This document shows, one piece after another, positions 24,900 to 36,072 of a stretch of DNA of 64,000 nt. The stretch spans positions 8,064,676 through 8,128,675 of the forward strand of contig NC_049997.1 in NCBI RefSeq assembly GCF_000003815.2. The letters run 5' to 3'. The notes under the pieces are model-generated. The model was not told the DNA's origin and searched no databases. It saw nothing but the letters and a program-made list of their open reading frames with translations. How positions within the stretch are numbered: position 1 is the stretch's first letter; every line of letters begins with the position of its first letter. This DNA comes from Branchiostoma floridae. Taxonomy: Eukaryota > Chordata > Leptocardii > Amphioxiformes > Branchiostomatidae. The translations under genes and the position numbers were made by a program.

Positions 24900-27000
24900 A
24901 CGCTAATCAAATATCTTCTTACCACACATCTTTATTCATAAAAAACGAAGACTTCCGTTCCTGAAAGCTCTCTTGCCCAAGACACACTACTTCAGACCTC
25001 TTGTCCAACTTTCACACACACTTAAAGAACTCTAGACCACCGGTACTTGAAGTAAATTTGGAAGTCAAGCAGGTTTCTTCGCTTTTTGAATATGACCTCG
25101 GGCAAGACGGTCGAGAAGAGGAAATACCTTTCAGGATGAAGATATTTAACACATGGTGGTTAAATTCTGGCGTGAAGAGAGTGACATAGCACAGATCCTA
25201 CACAAAACTGTTTATTTGAAATTCAAGTTACAACCTGCTAGAGCTTTACAAATGGTCTTAAAGTAAAGATTCAACTATCTTTTCAAGAACAAGTTGTGGT
25301 GTAGCTGCCACCACAACGTACGGTTTAAAAACGCCCTCTATCGATTTCCCTTCAAAATTCAGGGAAAGTAAGCCTGCTCTCATAAGACAGGGACGCCACC
25401 AGGCGGATACACGTAAAACTGCAGGATTGTAAACTCAGCACCAAGGACATGCACCGCTTTTTGGCAGAGGTTGCAAAGGGGCGTCAGTGTTCTTTAGTGG
25501 TAAACGTATTCTTAACCTCAGTTTCGCACTTGTCTTTCCCTTCAACTCCATATCTCATGTCTCATTTCTTTTTGATAGCTACCTTTTCTAAAACTTTTTG
25601 ACCCGTCAGAGACTCTACTTGTGGTCAGTGATATAACGTTACAGGTTCATGATGGGAAGGGTGGGGGCTTTCAAGACAACTGACTTCTTGTTTAGAATAA
25701 CCAACCCTTTGCTTCTATCTGTACTGAGCCTGTGAAAAATTTAGTTTCCAAAACCAGCTATAGAGGGACTGTGACAGCTCCTAGAAGCAGGACATAAAAA
25801 CTCTCTAAAACAAGATTTCTTCAGTGTCACTGACGAAATACAACGGTTGTCTAAAACGTCTTAGCGTTTCCAAAACCATATTATCCAATTTTTTGAGTAA
25901 CTGTTTTTTTTTTCGGGGGGGGGGGTCTTAATGCTTTGCCTCAAATCCGGAGAAGGCAGGCCACAAATGAACCATGTGGGTTGTTAACGACAATATATCA
26001 TTGTATTCATTCATCGTCATATGTTTTCCTCTCAACTGTGCAAGTGTTACTTTGATGATCTACGTTTCTCATTTATTCATTCCCACTTTTCCGATACCTT
26101 GATATGCAGATTAAACACAGTATTTACAGACGGAAGGACAGAAGAGACGCCGCGTGTGGTCACCTAACCGGACACCAGGTGGCGTAAGTAAGGTCGTTCT
26201 CACTGTTATCTGGCCTGCATATACATGTATGACGCACGGAGAAACAAAATGTCAATACCTTCAGTTTTCAATGACATTATAGAAACCCTTTAAATATCCG
26301 GACCCATTTAAGAATATACCACCATTATGTAAGCCACGATGCCATTGTTTCTAGTTTACCAGGGCTTCCAATACTCGCCGCGAATCATAAAATAACTACT
26401 TGTCTTCCTTCACTGAAATGACTTGTCTTCTATGTTGACATAAATGGTACTTAAAAGATGCTACGACAGCACACAACATAGAGATGTAACGTAATGTGAG
26501 TGAAGTCGTTTAATAATTTTGCCATACAATGCATTTGGGCTTCAGTTGTATGGCCTAACCAAAATTCAACAGTGCGCTTGTTGTAACTGTTCAAAATAGT
26601 AAAGTAGCCGGCACTCTTAATGGTTGATTGACAGCCCTACGCGCTAGTATGTACATTCAAGGTGGGAGGGGGTACACATGACGCATGCACTTTTGACCCA
26701 GCGCGGGAATTTCAAAGTGTATAGCAGTATTTAACACCAGTCAGACTGTAAATGAACTCACTATACGAATGTCATATACTGGGCCCACGCACTGGGATCG
26801 TAAACTTCACGTGCACACCATACATGATTGCGTACAATCTTTATTGTCTTTTAATTACAAGTGTTATCTACACATCACTCTCCTTACGGTTATCAGTTAT
26901 ACCATGCTTGTTTTCAGCTTATATAACACTCCAAAGAAGACACAGTTATCAGATCCGCCTGGCGCTTTATCTTTCAGCAAATACGGCAATGTCCTATTAC
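24900..27000. other. Intergenic DNA upstream of the activator cluster
   Basis: A Penelope-type fragment near 25828-25905 (CTGACGA...GTTTCCAAAACCATAT) and a G-run at 25916. No gene before the first TATA box. Confidence 0.4.
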
Positions 27001-27036
27001 ACAGGACATCCTGATAAAACGGAAATCTATGGATGG

Positions 27037-27044
27037 TATAAAAA
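27037..27044 (+). promoter_or_regulatory. TATA box of activator-like gene 1
   Basis: TATAAAAA lies 62 nt before the ATG. The spacing fits a short leader with initiation near 27065. Confidence 0.7.
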
Positions 27045-27098
27045 CCAAGCTCCCGAGAACTGATGATCTTTCTTGAGACAGCACATCCTAAAGACAAC

Positions 27099-29879
27099 AT
27101 GTTGGCCTTTTTCTTCGCTACCATCGCCCTTGCGGCGGCACAGTTTGACCAAAACTACCAGTTCGGGAATCTGAACACTCCCATTAACCAGGCTCTCATC
27201 TTCGACTGTGGAAGTACGTATAGTAAAGATTAGGAGTTTGAGAGATTGTGAACTAGACTAAGTAGATGTTACAGCCTACCATATGGATTTTACTTTATAT
27301 CCTATCCTTTGTGTTCTCTAAAATGCGCTAAGGTCTAAGCAGTTGCAAGTGATATGAGCAGTTGCGAATGATGAAGGTAAAATGACTACTACAGTACTAG
27401 TTGGTAGTTTATACTTTGTCTATAAATGTTCTGTAACTTTTTTTTCATTTATTTGGATTCCAGGCAATCCCGATCGGGCTTTGAGAAACCCCAAGTTCGT
27501 TTTCAGCAGGGACGACTTGGAGTTGCCCGGTAGCTTCACTATCATAGACGCCGAGGTAGGACAGATTCAACTACCATAAATAGTTGCCATGGTAAAAATT
27601 GTCCGTTCATTTTTCACAAAAGAAGGCGCATCAGATGTGCTACAAGATAGACAGGATTGTGATAGTGCCAATTTGTATAATACAATGGTCTAATGTGCAC
27701 GTTGTCATCACAGTACCACAGTACCCCAGAGTCTTCCGGTTTCAAACGTCGCACCTAGACTGGCACCGCCATTATCTCTTCGAAGTTTAATGAATGAATG
27801 AAGACCTTTATTGTACGTTTTTGCTTTCTAACAAGCTAAGTACAGGTCAATGTGAATAGGATACATCCCCTAGTGATTCTAAGTACAATCTGTGAAACAT
27901 GTGATACATGACTGGAACTACAAAGTCTAAAGTATTCTAGTACTACTACTAGTATGTATAGTTTCAACTCTTTCTCGCTTCTTAATACAGTCGTAAATGT
28001 AGTTGCAGGTGGAGTTTAGAATACATGGTTTGTCTAATTGCACTAGAAATGGCATTCAAAAGTAACACCAACTCTCAAAAGTACACCGGATACGATGATA
28101 CCACTACATAAGAAAACAATACATGAATTCAAACTTATTTAAAGAGATGTACCAATGTAGCATTAGTAATCCTGAGGTAACGTTACAGTAACGTTATATA
28201 CACTTAATCAGATATTTAGGCGTATGAGACGGACTCTATAACATTTCTTTTCTGTGGCGGTTTTTCGGCACCCATTTGAATTACGGGAGTTGGTATTAGG
28301 TATTAGAAAATGATTAAATGAACGAAAATGACGTGGTACAAACAAGCGCATTTCTACTACGGTGATGTAACGTTAGAAATGTTCTAATTGTTCTCATATA
28401 CTTTAAATTTCTACCGTAGATCGAGGTAGCCAAGCCCATCAATAGACCATTGTACGGCAAGATAGACGCCTGGAGAACCATCTACCTGTTCGGTGGTGCG
28501 GCTTCAACTATCCAGCTGGGCTGTTTCTATCTGTCAGGCAAGGACTATGGCGTTGGAAGTTGGTGAGTTGTTTTTTTGTTTAAAGTTTATGTTCTTTGAA
28601 TTACATCTATTAGGGCATGTTCTACTTTTTCCATACCCCAGTAGTGTGCGTAAGCCCAGTAGTTTTTTTCCTCTATTCATTTCTGTTGTGTATTTTTCCT
28701 ACAGTGACTACGGGGAACTTTGCGGGCTTTTGGACCTGAACACACCAGTCAACAACATTACTGGTGAACTGACCTGTTACGAGGAGGCGATGAACCTGGG
28801 TATCCCGGAGGACCAGTGCACGTGTGAGGGGATCGCGCCCAAGGTCTACAGCCTGAGCAACTGGTACAAGGAGGTGGACCTGACCGACTTGGAGAGTGGT
28901 GTCCTCACATTCCTGGCCCAGGTAGGTCTTCAAGGATCTGTATAATACCCCTTGTCACATTATCCACGATTTTCGGGCGTATCGATGGAAGATCGGCTAT
29001 ATTTTAGATCGACAGAGGTTTGCGCGTATTTTTCACCTGAAAACCGTCCCTGTCACATATAAGCTATACTTTGTACCTTGTACAACTGTTGTGCAATAAA
29101 GTTATTATTATTACAAGCAAGGCTCGGGCGATTACCACAGAATCGTCGTCCGATCGATTTTCGCCAAATGTGACAGGGTTATTAAGCCACGCATACGTCG
29201 CATTTCCAAACCGGGGCTCGGCGGGGCTGTTTATACAAACGATAAAAAAAGAGAAATGTATACGTAAGAATATACATAACTAATGCCCATGACTATTCTC
29301 TTCACGTCTTGTGTAGTTTAAAGTCTTGATCATCATTTTCGTTCCCGAAAGCTGCCTGACCGGGTCCCGGTTTTTTAAAAATATGACGTAGGCATTACAC
29401 TACCTCTCACCGGCAGGAACTTATCGGCCTCCTAGCGGCTATAACCACTAAGTCACATGTGAGTGTTAAAATCAACATGGGGCCCGGCAACAAATTATGA
29501 AAATATCAGAGGTACCTCCGTGGTATCTAGTAGTCCACCGGGACAAATCAAAGCCCGGTCGGGCTACACCCCCTATGGGCACCATTGGAAATGGGATCTT
29601 AGCATAAGACAAAGATCTTTTAGAAACATAAACATGACAAATTGGAATAAACTGTCGTTAGATATGGCTTTAGAGCTACACTCTGCACATCATTTGAACG
29701 TTAATGTTTACTTTTATTCGTAGGGAGACTATGAGATCAAGATGACGGCCACAGACGCTAGCGGTGCGGAGCAGGCCTGTATCGGCATCAGGGTGCCGGT
29801 GAAGGAGTATGAGGACCCCAACGCCACTGACAGCGGCTGGTTCTTCGGCAAGAGGAAGCGCTCAGCAAAGTTGCTGTAA
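27099..29879 (+). CDS. GM2A-like: GM2 activator-like secreted lipid-binding protein, copy 1
   Basis: Five coding exons: 27099-27213, 27464-27555, 28420-28562, 28705-28921 and 29724-29879. All introns are GT-AG (phases 1, 0, 2, 0) and the spliced CDS is 723 nt (240 aa). Residues 1-15 form a hydrophobic signal peptide ending in AAAQ. Cysteines at 37, 104, 117, 123, 141, 155, 157 and 208 follow the order of the four-disulfide GM2 ganglioside activator, including the QCTC pair and the terminal ACIGI strand. By family knowledge this fold is a cup that lifts glycolipids from membranes for lysosomal hydrolases; the substrate here is unknown. N-glycosylation sequons are at N134 and N222. The tail after residue 217 reads DSGWFFGKRKR plus five residues, which vertebrate GM2A as I recall it lacks. 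The start codon is the first ATG about 60 nt after the TATA box and opens the signal peptide. Family call is sure; function is inferred. Confidence 0.87.
27785..27845 (-). repeat. LINE/SINE 3' tail in intron 2 of gene 1
   Basis: Reads on the - strand as GTACAATAAAGGTCTTCATT with (CATT)n, a typical retroposon end. Confidence 0.5.
28947..29172. mobile_element. Inverted-repeat element in intron 4 of gene 1
   Basis: The left end CCTTGTCACATT...GATTTTCGGGCG pairs with the right end CGTCCGATCGATTTTCGCC...TGTGACAGGG. Inside is a LINE-like tail TTGTGCAATAAAGTTATTAT. Confidence 0.5.
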
Positions 29880-29897
29880 TTTCAGCACACAAAACTG

Positions 29898-29955
29898 TGA
29901 CGTCACTGACGTCATCACAGAAAACATCGACGCCCTCTCGCGAAAGTTGACGTCA
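29898..29955 (+). promoter_or_regulatory. TGACGTCA cluster in 3' UTR of gene 1
   Basis: Three exact TGACGTCA palindromes at 29898, 29907 and 29948, two of them followed by TCACAGAA. All lie between the stop codon and the AATAAA. The motif equals the cAMP-response element in DNA; whether it acts as DNA or RNA is unknown. Confidence 0.5.
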
Positions 29956-30011
29956 TCACAGAACGTTTAGACATCTTCAGAGTAGAACGATAGTTGATGC
30001 ACTTTTGTTGG

Positions 30012-30017
30012 AATAAA
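30012..30017 (+). terminator. Polyadenylation signal, gene 1
   Basis: AATAAA about 135 nt after the stop; a second AATAAA follows near 30058 after a T-run. Confidence 0.6.
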
Positions 30018-30385
30018 CTGAATGGGAAGAACATGAAATTGTTGTTCTTTTTTTTTTAATAAAAAATCAATTAAAAGTACGAGCGATGAATGCGAAGGTC
30101 TTTATTTTTGTTGTAAGGTGGTTTTGACATGACATTGATCTAAGCTGGTACACTATGATACTGATAAAACCACTGGTGGGTGGCCTTGCCCCAGGGCGTA
30201 ATATGATTAACTTGAAAAAAGTATTTTGGACAAACAAGCAAGCTGAGGTTCATACTGTATGTATTACTGAGAAATCGTCTGGTCACCAAATGATATGAAA
30301 TGTAGACTAATGGGGGAGGGGGTAAGAGAACGGAAGGGGACCTAGTTCATCTATCCAATAACTATTATAATTCATAACCCTTAAA

Positions 30386-30633
30386 GTGCACTCTCACTGC
30401 ACTTGCGTCACTCTTGCGTCACTGCGGGGTTCGAAAGATACTCAACGAATTTTAGAGATAAAGAACGAATTTTCTTACGTACTTTTTGTGTATTTCGTCA
30501 TCTTCCAAGTCATACCTAAACTTATAACCCAATATCTAGATTATAAAAAAATCCGGAGAAAATAACAAAACAGTGACGCCGTGAACGAACCCCACGCTGA
30601 CGCAAACTTGACGCAAGTGCAGTGAGAGTGCAC
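30386..30633. mobile_element. MITE of the GCACTTGCGTC family, best copy
   Basis: 248 nt with near-perfect ends GTGCACTCTCACTGCACTTG and CAAGTGCAGTGAGAGTGCAC. Lies between genes 1 and 2. Confidence 0.75.
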
Positions 30634-31267
30634 CCTAACCCTAACACAACAGCTGCCTTAAATCACGTACTTTGTTGAGCTATATAAAGTACAGTCACTG
30701 GGGACAAAGTGCCGCTTGTGAGTGCCTCGTGCAAATGTGTGATCGGAAATCCTATCTTTTGTGAGTGATATTTTTACGCACGGCCTACGTCACACACAAG
30801 TTAATAAATACATTATAATAGACACAGTCAGACAAATGTGATCTTCGCCGGGTGAAGGACGTTTTGTTTTTGCTACCTGAAAAAATCATGAGACAAAATT
30901 TAAAATGAATTCCGAAAATGCCATATATTTTCCATGAATCAGCGACTTAACACGATCGTACGACTTATGAACGCTGATTGGTACGAAGATACGAAATGTC
31001 TTACGTATCCAAGGGCGCAGATGGTCTACATATTTGACAATTTTGACTATTTGACTACTTCTTATTTTACAAAGTAAATATATGATAATTAGATATCATT
31101 ATACTAAATCCTAATTACATTGCATCCTTTACGTTCAATGATGTGTGTACATACCGGCGCAAACTAATTTTTTGTGTAAAAATAACTCGGAAGTTTTCAA
31201 ACTGTGGGAGAAAGATGAGCTCTTGCCAGCTGTGTATACACAAGTCCTGATAGGTAAAGGTCTTCGG

Positions 31268-31276
31268 TACAAATAA
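31268..31276 (+). promoter_or_regulatory. Degenerate TATA-like box of activator-like gene 2
   Basis: TACAAATAA lies 64 nt before the ATG, the same distance as the TATA boxes of copies 1 and 4. It is probably the eroded equivalent, so initiation may be weaker. Confidence 0.4.
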
Positions 31277-31331
31277 CATGGACTAGGTCAGAAAAACACA
31301 GTCCACAGAGAGAAGACAAGTCGTTGACAAC

Positions 31332-34137
31332 ATGTTGGTATTTTTCCTCGCCACCATTGCCGCAGTGTCGGCACAGACAGTGTATGATTCTACCTACCAG
31401 TTTGGATCTCTAGCCAGTCCCATCGACAATGTCGTGGTTTTCGACTGTGGCTGTAAGTTTCATTTTCTAAATGTTGTGATAAAACATCAACATATTACTG
31501 GAATATCTTTCTTATTTCTGTCAGAATTAGGTTTGAAATACCAAAGTCATATTACGTTGATATAGATGAAACTTCGTATCCCGGAAATGTCTGAAATTGA
31601 TAGATTCTTTCACCTAGCTACTTAAGTTAAATTTGAAGCAAGTATAAGTAAGACGTGTAATTTAGTCTTACATAACAGCTGTTTATTAGATATTATATGG
31701 TTACAAATGAATCGGCTTTTGATTGTATCATGTGGTAAATTTTATTCAGCAAATCGCAAGGAAACCATCATGTACTATGTTATGCTCGTACTATATCATC
31801 TCCTTAATAATTTTATGTTTACATATTTCAGCTAATCCTGACCGCGCCTTCAAAAACTGGCAGTTCGTATTTGACAGAACTGATCTGGAGTTGCCGGGCA
31901 TTTTCACCATTATCGACTTTGATGTGAGTCATCACAACTTTTCTCACTAGAAATATATATAAGATACTATTTGTAGATGTGAGTATACTAACTCGCGCGT
32001 TTTCTGTGAATAGTAGGTGAAACGATATAGATTTGATACATGTATTGTCTTCCATTACCTTCATCTAGAAGGGTATGTTTTGGTTGTGTTTGAATACACG
32101 TTGTATGCATTCGTTTTGTCAGCATAACTCAAGAAGCCGTGGATAGATTGCCATTAATTTGGTATGTAGGTAGGTAATGTATTTTGGCCCCCTGGCGGGT
32201 TCCAAGGTACCACAGTAGAGCTTCCGGTTTTGCTATCTGGTGTCCAGAAGACGCTATGGACTTGTAGATATGTAGGTATCACTTGGGTTTGGGAGGAAGT
32301 GGCATAAGCTTGGGCCTTCAAGCAGTTTCTTTTGAACTTCAAGGGCGTTTCAGTTAGAGATCTTTAAACAGGATAAGTCAAAAAGAGTTGACATTTTTTT
32401 TCTTTCAGTCACGAATGTTGTCAAATGGTACGCAGTTTGTGGTTGAAAGTTGTAGCCTTCAAGACTATCATCAGTTCAGTTCATATGAAAATTTAACATT
32501 CTGATTAAGAATTGTTATCAATATCTGGGAATAGAACCTCCTTAATCAGGTTGTTTTCTCCTCCCTTGTAGGTTGATGTAACGAAGCAGGTTGTAGGACC
32601 TCTGTTCGCGCGGATCGAAGCCTGGCGGGCCATCTGGCTGTTCGGCGGGATCGGCACCACCATCCAGGTCCCCTGCCTGCCGGTGGACCCTGTGTACGGC
32701 GTCGGGACATGGTAAGGCTAAGGTCACATTTCCAAACCGGGGCCCGGTCGGGCAGCTTTCGGGAGCGAAAAGTATGATACAAATGCAAATATGTGATGTC
32801 CTTGACTTTGAACTTTGACTTTGAACTTCCCCGGCCTTCAGATGTTTTGAAACTCAAGTTTTAACGTTAAGTTCAAGGTAACCCTGTACAATGTCACCAA
32901 TGGTTTTCGAAAAAAAAGGGATTAGATTTTCACAAATATGACAGATTATCTTTGGTTCTTAAGATTTCTTTCATTCGGCTTCTCGGACTCGTTGTCACGC
33001 TAAAGCCAGACTACTACATTGTTGAATATTTGTGTAAAACCCTCTTCTCTAGATCTCTTCTCTTTAAAAAATGAAAGACATGCCCTTTATTACCTACCGT
33101 AGATTCCACTTGATATAGTTCACTAGTATTGCAGTAACTGAAATTGTTGTAATATAATGTATATGTGTAGTATCAGTCTGTAACTTTTATTATCTATAAC
33201 TTGTTATACATTGTCAAGTGTTGCGCAATGAATCATCATAAATCATGAATAAATCTCTCGCCAGTGAGTACGGAGACCTTTGCCAGATTCTGACAGACGG
33301 GAAGCCCTTCGACGCCATGTCTAACAGCACGGTTTGTTACGAGGACGGACTTCTCCTGGGCATCAATCCTGACCAGTGTGGCTGTGAGGGCATGGCGCCC
33401 AAACACTACGGCATCAAGGGGTGGAACAAACTCATCGACTTGTCAGGGCTGGAGTCAGGCATTCTCACCTTCCTCGCCTCGGTAACTTGTGTATTCTTTG
33501 ATACCATGAGTATTGTATTCAGTTTGTTTGTTTGTTTGTCTTGGTGTGTGTTCGTGTTTATTTGATCATGACTATTGTAGAGTGGCAAGATGGAAGTGGT
33601 CTGGCTTGTATCCAATCGTGTGGTAAAAAACTCATCGTTTGATTTCCTACTGGAGCCAAGCATTCTTCTCTTCCTTGCTTCGGTCTTCTTTTTGTAGTCA
33701 GTTTGTGTATCTATTTGTTTGTTTTGGTGTGCGCCCGCAATTATTTGAATATTTCAGAGCGGCAATATGTAAGACTGAAGTTTTGTGGTAGGATACTTGA
33801 AACGTTGGAAGTTTAGTTAAGCTAGTGTCCAAAATCCAGTCCAATGCACCATGAGTTGCGACTCTCCAAGAGAGCATAACCTCTGCTTGGAGAGTAGTAA
33901 TTGGCAAAGTTTAAATCGTACACGTCTAAGAAGGTAATTTATCAAATTGCAATGCTTATTCTGTGTTTGTTGTGTTATTATTTGTTAATATAGGGAGACT
34001 ATGAGCTCAGGGCAACGGCTACAGACGCTAGCGGTGTGGAGCAGGCCTGTATCGGTATCAGAGTCCCGGTCAAGGAATATGTGGATCCAAATGCCGGCGG
34101 CGGATGGCTTTTTGGCAAGAAGAAGCGATCCAACTAA
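31332..34137 (+). CDS. GM2A-like: GM2 activator-like secreted lipid-binding protein, copy 2
   Basis: Exons 31332-31452, 31832-31923, 32572-32711, 33265-33481 and 33994-34137 splice to 714 nt (237 aa), with the same intron positions and phases as its neighbours. Signal peptide MLVFFLATIAAVSAQ is followed by the shared YQFG motif. Eight cysteines lie at 39, 106, 118, 124, 142, 156, 158 and 209. This is the most diverged copy: the exon 4 loop is DGKPFDAMSNST instead of LNTPxxxxTG, the CxC pair is CGC rather than CTC, and exon 3 is one codon shorter than in copy 1. N138 is a glycosylation sequon. The C-terminus is GGGWLFGKKKRSN. The terminal exon shares a long near-identical stretch with copy 1 (ATDASG, EQACIGIRVPVKEY), which suggests gene conversion or recent duplication of that exon. 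It probably binds a lipid in the secretory or lysosomal compartment. Confidence 0.87.
33861..33902. repeat. Fragment of the CTCCAAGCAGAGGTT hairpin family
   Basis: ACCTCTGCTTGGAGAGTAGT in intron 4 of gene 2 matches the right arm of the hairpin at 738-870. Confidence 0.6.
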
Positions 34138-34139
34138 CT

Positions 34140-34195
34140 CTGACGTATACACACAAAGTAATGACGTCGGCACAGCATTCACTACGTCATTGAAG
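34140..34195 (+). promoter_or_regulatory. Degenerate TGACGT cluster in 3' UTR of gene 2
   Basis: TGACGTAT, TGACGTCGGCACAG and TACGTCA follow the stop codon, the same arrangement as in the paralogues but with no perfect palindrome. Confidence 0.4.
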
Positions 34196-34225
34196 AAAAT
34201 ATATGTACGAAGGTTTTTGCGGTTG

Positions 34226-34231
34226 AAATAA
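34226..34231 (+). terminator. Polyadenylation signal, gene 2
   Basis: AATAAA about 90 nt after the stop, followed by a GT-rich stretch (TGTCTGTGTTTTG). Confidence 0.6.
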
Positions 34232-35261
34232 AAGAGTCGTAAGGAACATGTCTGTGTTTTGCTTTACTTATTCACATACTGCTTTATTGCCAACAGTAAA
34301 CGCATAGAGAAATCAGAGACAATCAGGCAACCAAAGAAAATGGACAGAGTGGAGTGCAATAATTGATTGAGCTGCTAACGTTCCATGAAAAGAGTTATAT
34401 CGGTGCGAATACGAGTGCTAGTATCACATGGTACATGAATAGAAGTAACTTTTAAATGCATTTCATTCTAAACCGTTTTATATCTTGGGAGCTGGGATAA
34501 TGAATTTAAAACAGCTCAGAATTAGTAGGTACAAACGTGTGTGTTGGTTAGGCAATACTAATTGCTAAACTTTATTTCCAACACTGAATTAATATAGGGA
34601 CTTACCCTAAATTTTCGGTCAAACTCCATCGATCTTGTTCACAGAATGACCCTCTCTATCTCCAGCAGTGACGTCAGGAACACTCCACTTTTGCAGGAGG
34701 GGGTCATAAGTATCAGAAAGTCTATGTTGCCCCCCGTCTCTGTTGAGTGTGGGCCGGTGGGCTCTAATGTACACTGCAATACTAATATTGTTAAAATGTT
34801 GTATTTTGGTGTCATAGGTGTCGTAATCCGAACTTAAAGACACTAACGTTATATTGTGAAATGTCGACTTACTTATCTAGCAGCTGAGTACACAGTTGAC
34901 TTCGCACAGACTAAGAGCGAACTGTGCAAATGGCATACTATGCCCGGTTTAATCTGTACTTCATTTTTTCAATCGACGGCACAGGTTATAATCTATTTTC
35001 TTCATTATATAATGTTAAGTTTTTACAAGTTTAAAAGACAAAAATTCTGATTCGGGAATTCTTCCTCAGGTAGCATGAAACCTGCAATGATTCTAAACAA
35101 ATCCTTTCGTGAACATCACTTATAGTCTTTTTTATTTGTCTTCGGACGAGTAAGGATATTATAGCACTGCACTCAAGTTATTAACTTGTTTTGACAGTGC
35201 CACATACAGAGAAGATTAAGATAAATAACGCAAAGTTTACAATGCTACACCTGGTTGACGT

Positions 35262-35400
35262 GAGAAAAGTCGTGTTTAGTGCCTTTCCTAAGGGTCCAAG
35301 GTCGGTAGCATGACAAGATTTGAACCCAGAACCTCTGGGTTCAGAACCTCTGGGTTCAGGGGCAAAAAAACGTATACCCTGCAGTTATGCCACGCGACCC
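35262..35400 (-). repeat. tRNA-derived SINE-like repeat
   Basis: On the - strand GGTTCTGGGTTCAAATCTTG resembles a Pol III B box, followed by CCTTAGGAAAGGCAC. Contains a tandem AACCTCTGGGTTCAG pair. Confidence 0.4.
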
Positions 35401-35540
35401 CATGTCAGCTTATAGTCCATGGTCTTATCTTCTTGTTATTGTCATTCTCAACGGTTCGAACTAGAGGACAGTGAACCACTTCCGTTCTATCTTATCCACA
35501 CTTTAAAAACATGATGATGCAATATTGCATTACCCCAAGT

Positions 35541-35975
35541 TAGGCCGCACTGCCTTAATTTTATGGATGACATCCGCGCGCGCATTGATTTTCTAAAAAA
35601 AAAAGAAAAACAAAACAAAACAACAACACTAGTACTGGTCACATGTACATGTTACAAAATAGCATCCATGGCCAATCATAATGCATGTTTCGCAGACGAT
35701 ATGCTCTGTGGGGAAAAGGGGCACATGGGGCCACAGCTCCCTTGTTCCATCTTTAAACAATAATGGCAACATAGTAGAAAAGGCGACGATTATTTCTTAC
35801 AGTCTTACGAAAGGTGAGCATAAGACAAACCTAGCTTGGGAAATAATGGTCTGTATGTTTAGTCTTATGGTTAAGCAGCATTTTATTGCTGGAGTTTTCT
35901 TTTTTCTCCCGCGCGCATTAGATTTGGGGTGCCCAGAGGATGTCATCCATAAAATTAAGTCGGTGTGGCCTTACA
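35541..35975. mobile_element. DNA element with TAAGGCC...GGATGACATCC ends
   Basis: TTAATTTTATGGATGACATC at the left is matched by GATGTCATCCATAAAATTAA at the right, with flanking TAGGCCGCAC/GTGTGGCCTTA; about 435 nt. A related end lies at 54303-54360 in SLC37. Its right edge is within 20 nt of the TATA box of gene 3. Confidence 0.65.
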
Positions 35976-35990
35976 TTTCAACAGAAATAG

Positions 35991-35998
35991 TATAAATA
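35991..35998 (+). promoter_or_regulatory. TATA box of activator-like gene 3
   Basis: TATAAATA lies 82 nt before the ATG. The miniature transposon 35541-35975 ends less than 20 nt upstream, so anything upstream of the core promoter comes from that insertion. Confidence 0.7.
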
Positions 35999-36072
35999 CG
36001 TATACCTCCGGGGCATTGTGACTGCAGCCGTCAGTGTTTCACCGTTAAAACATCGACAAGGTTTGGGGCACC

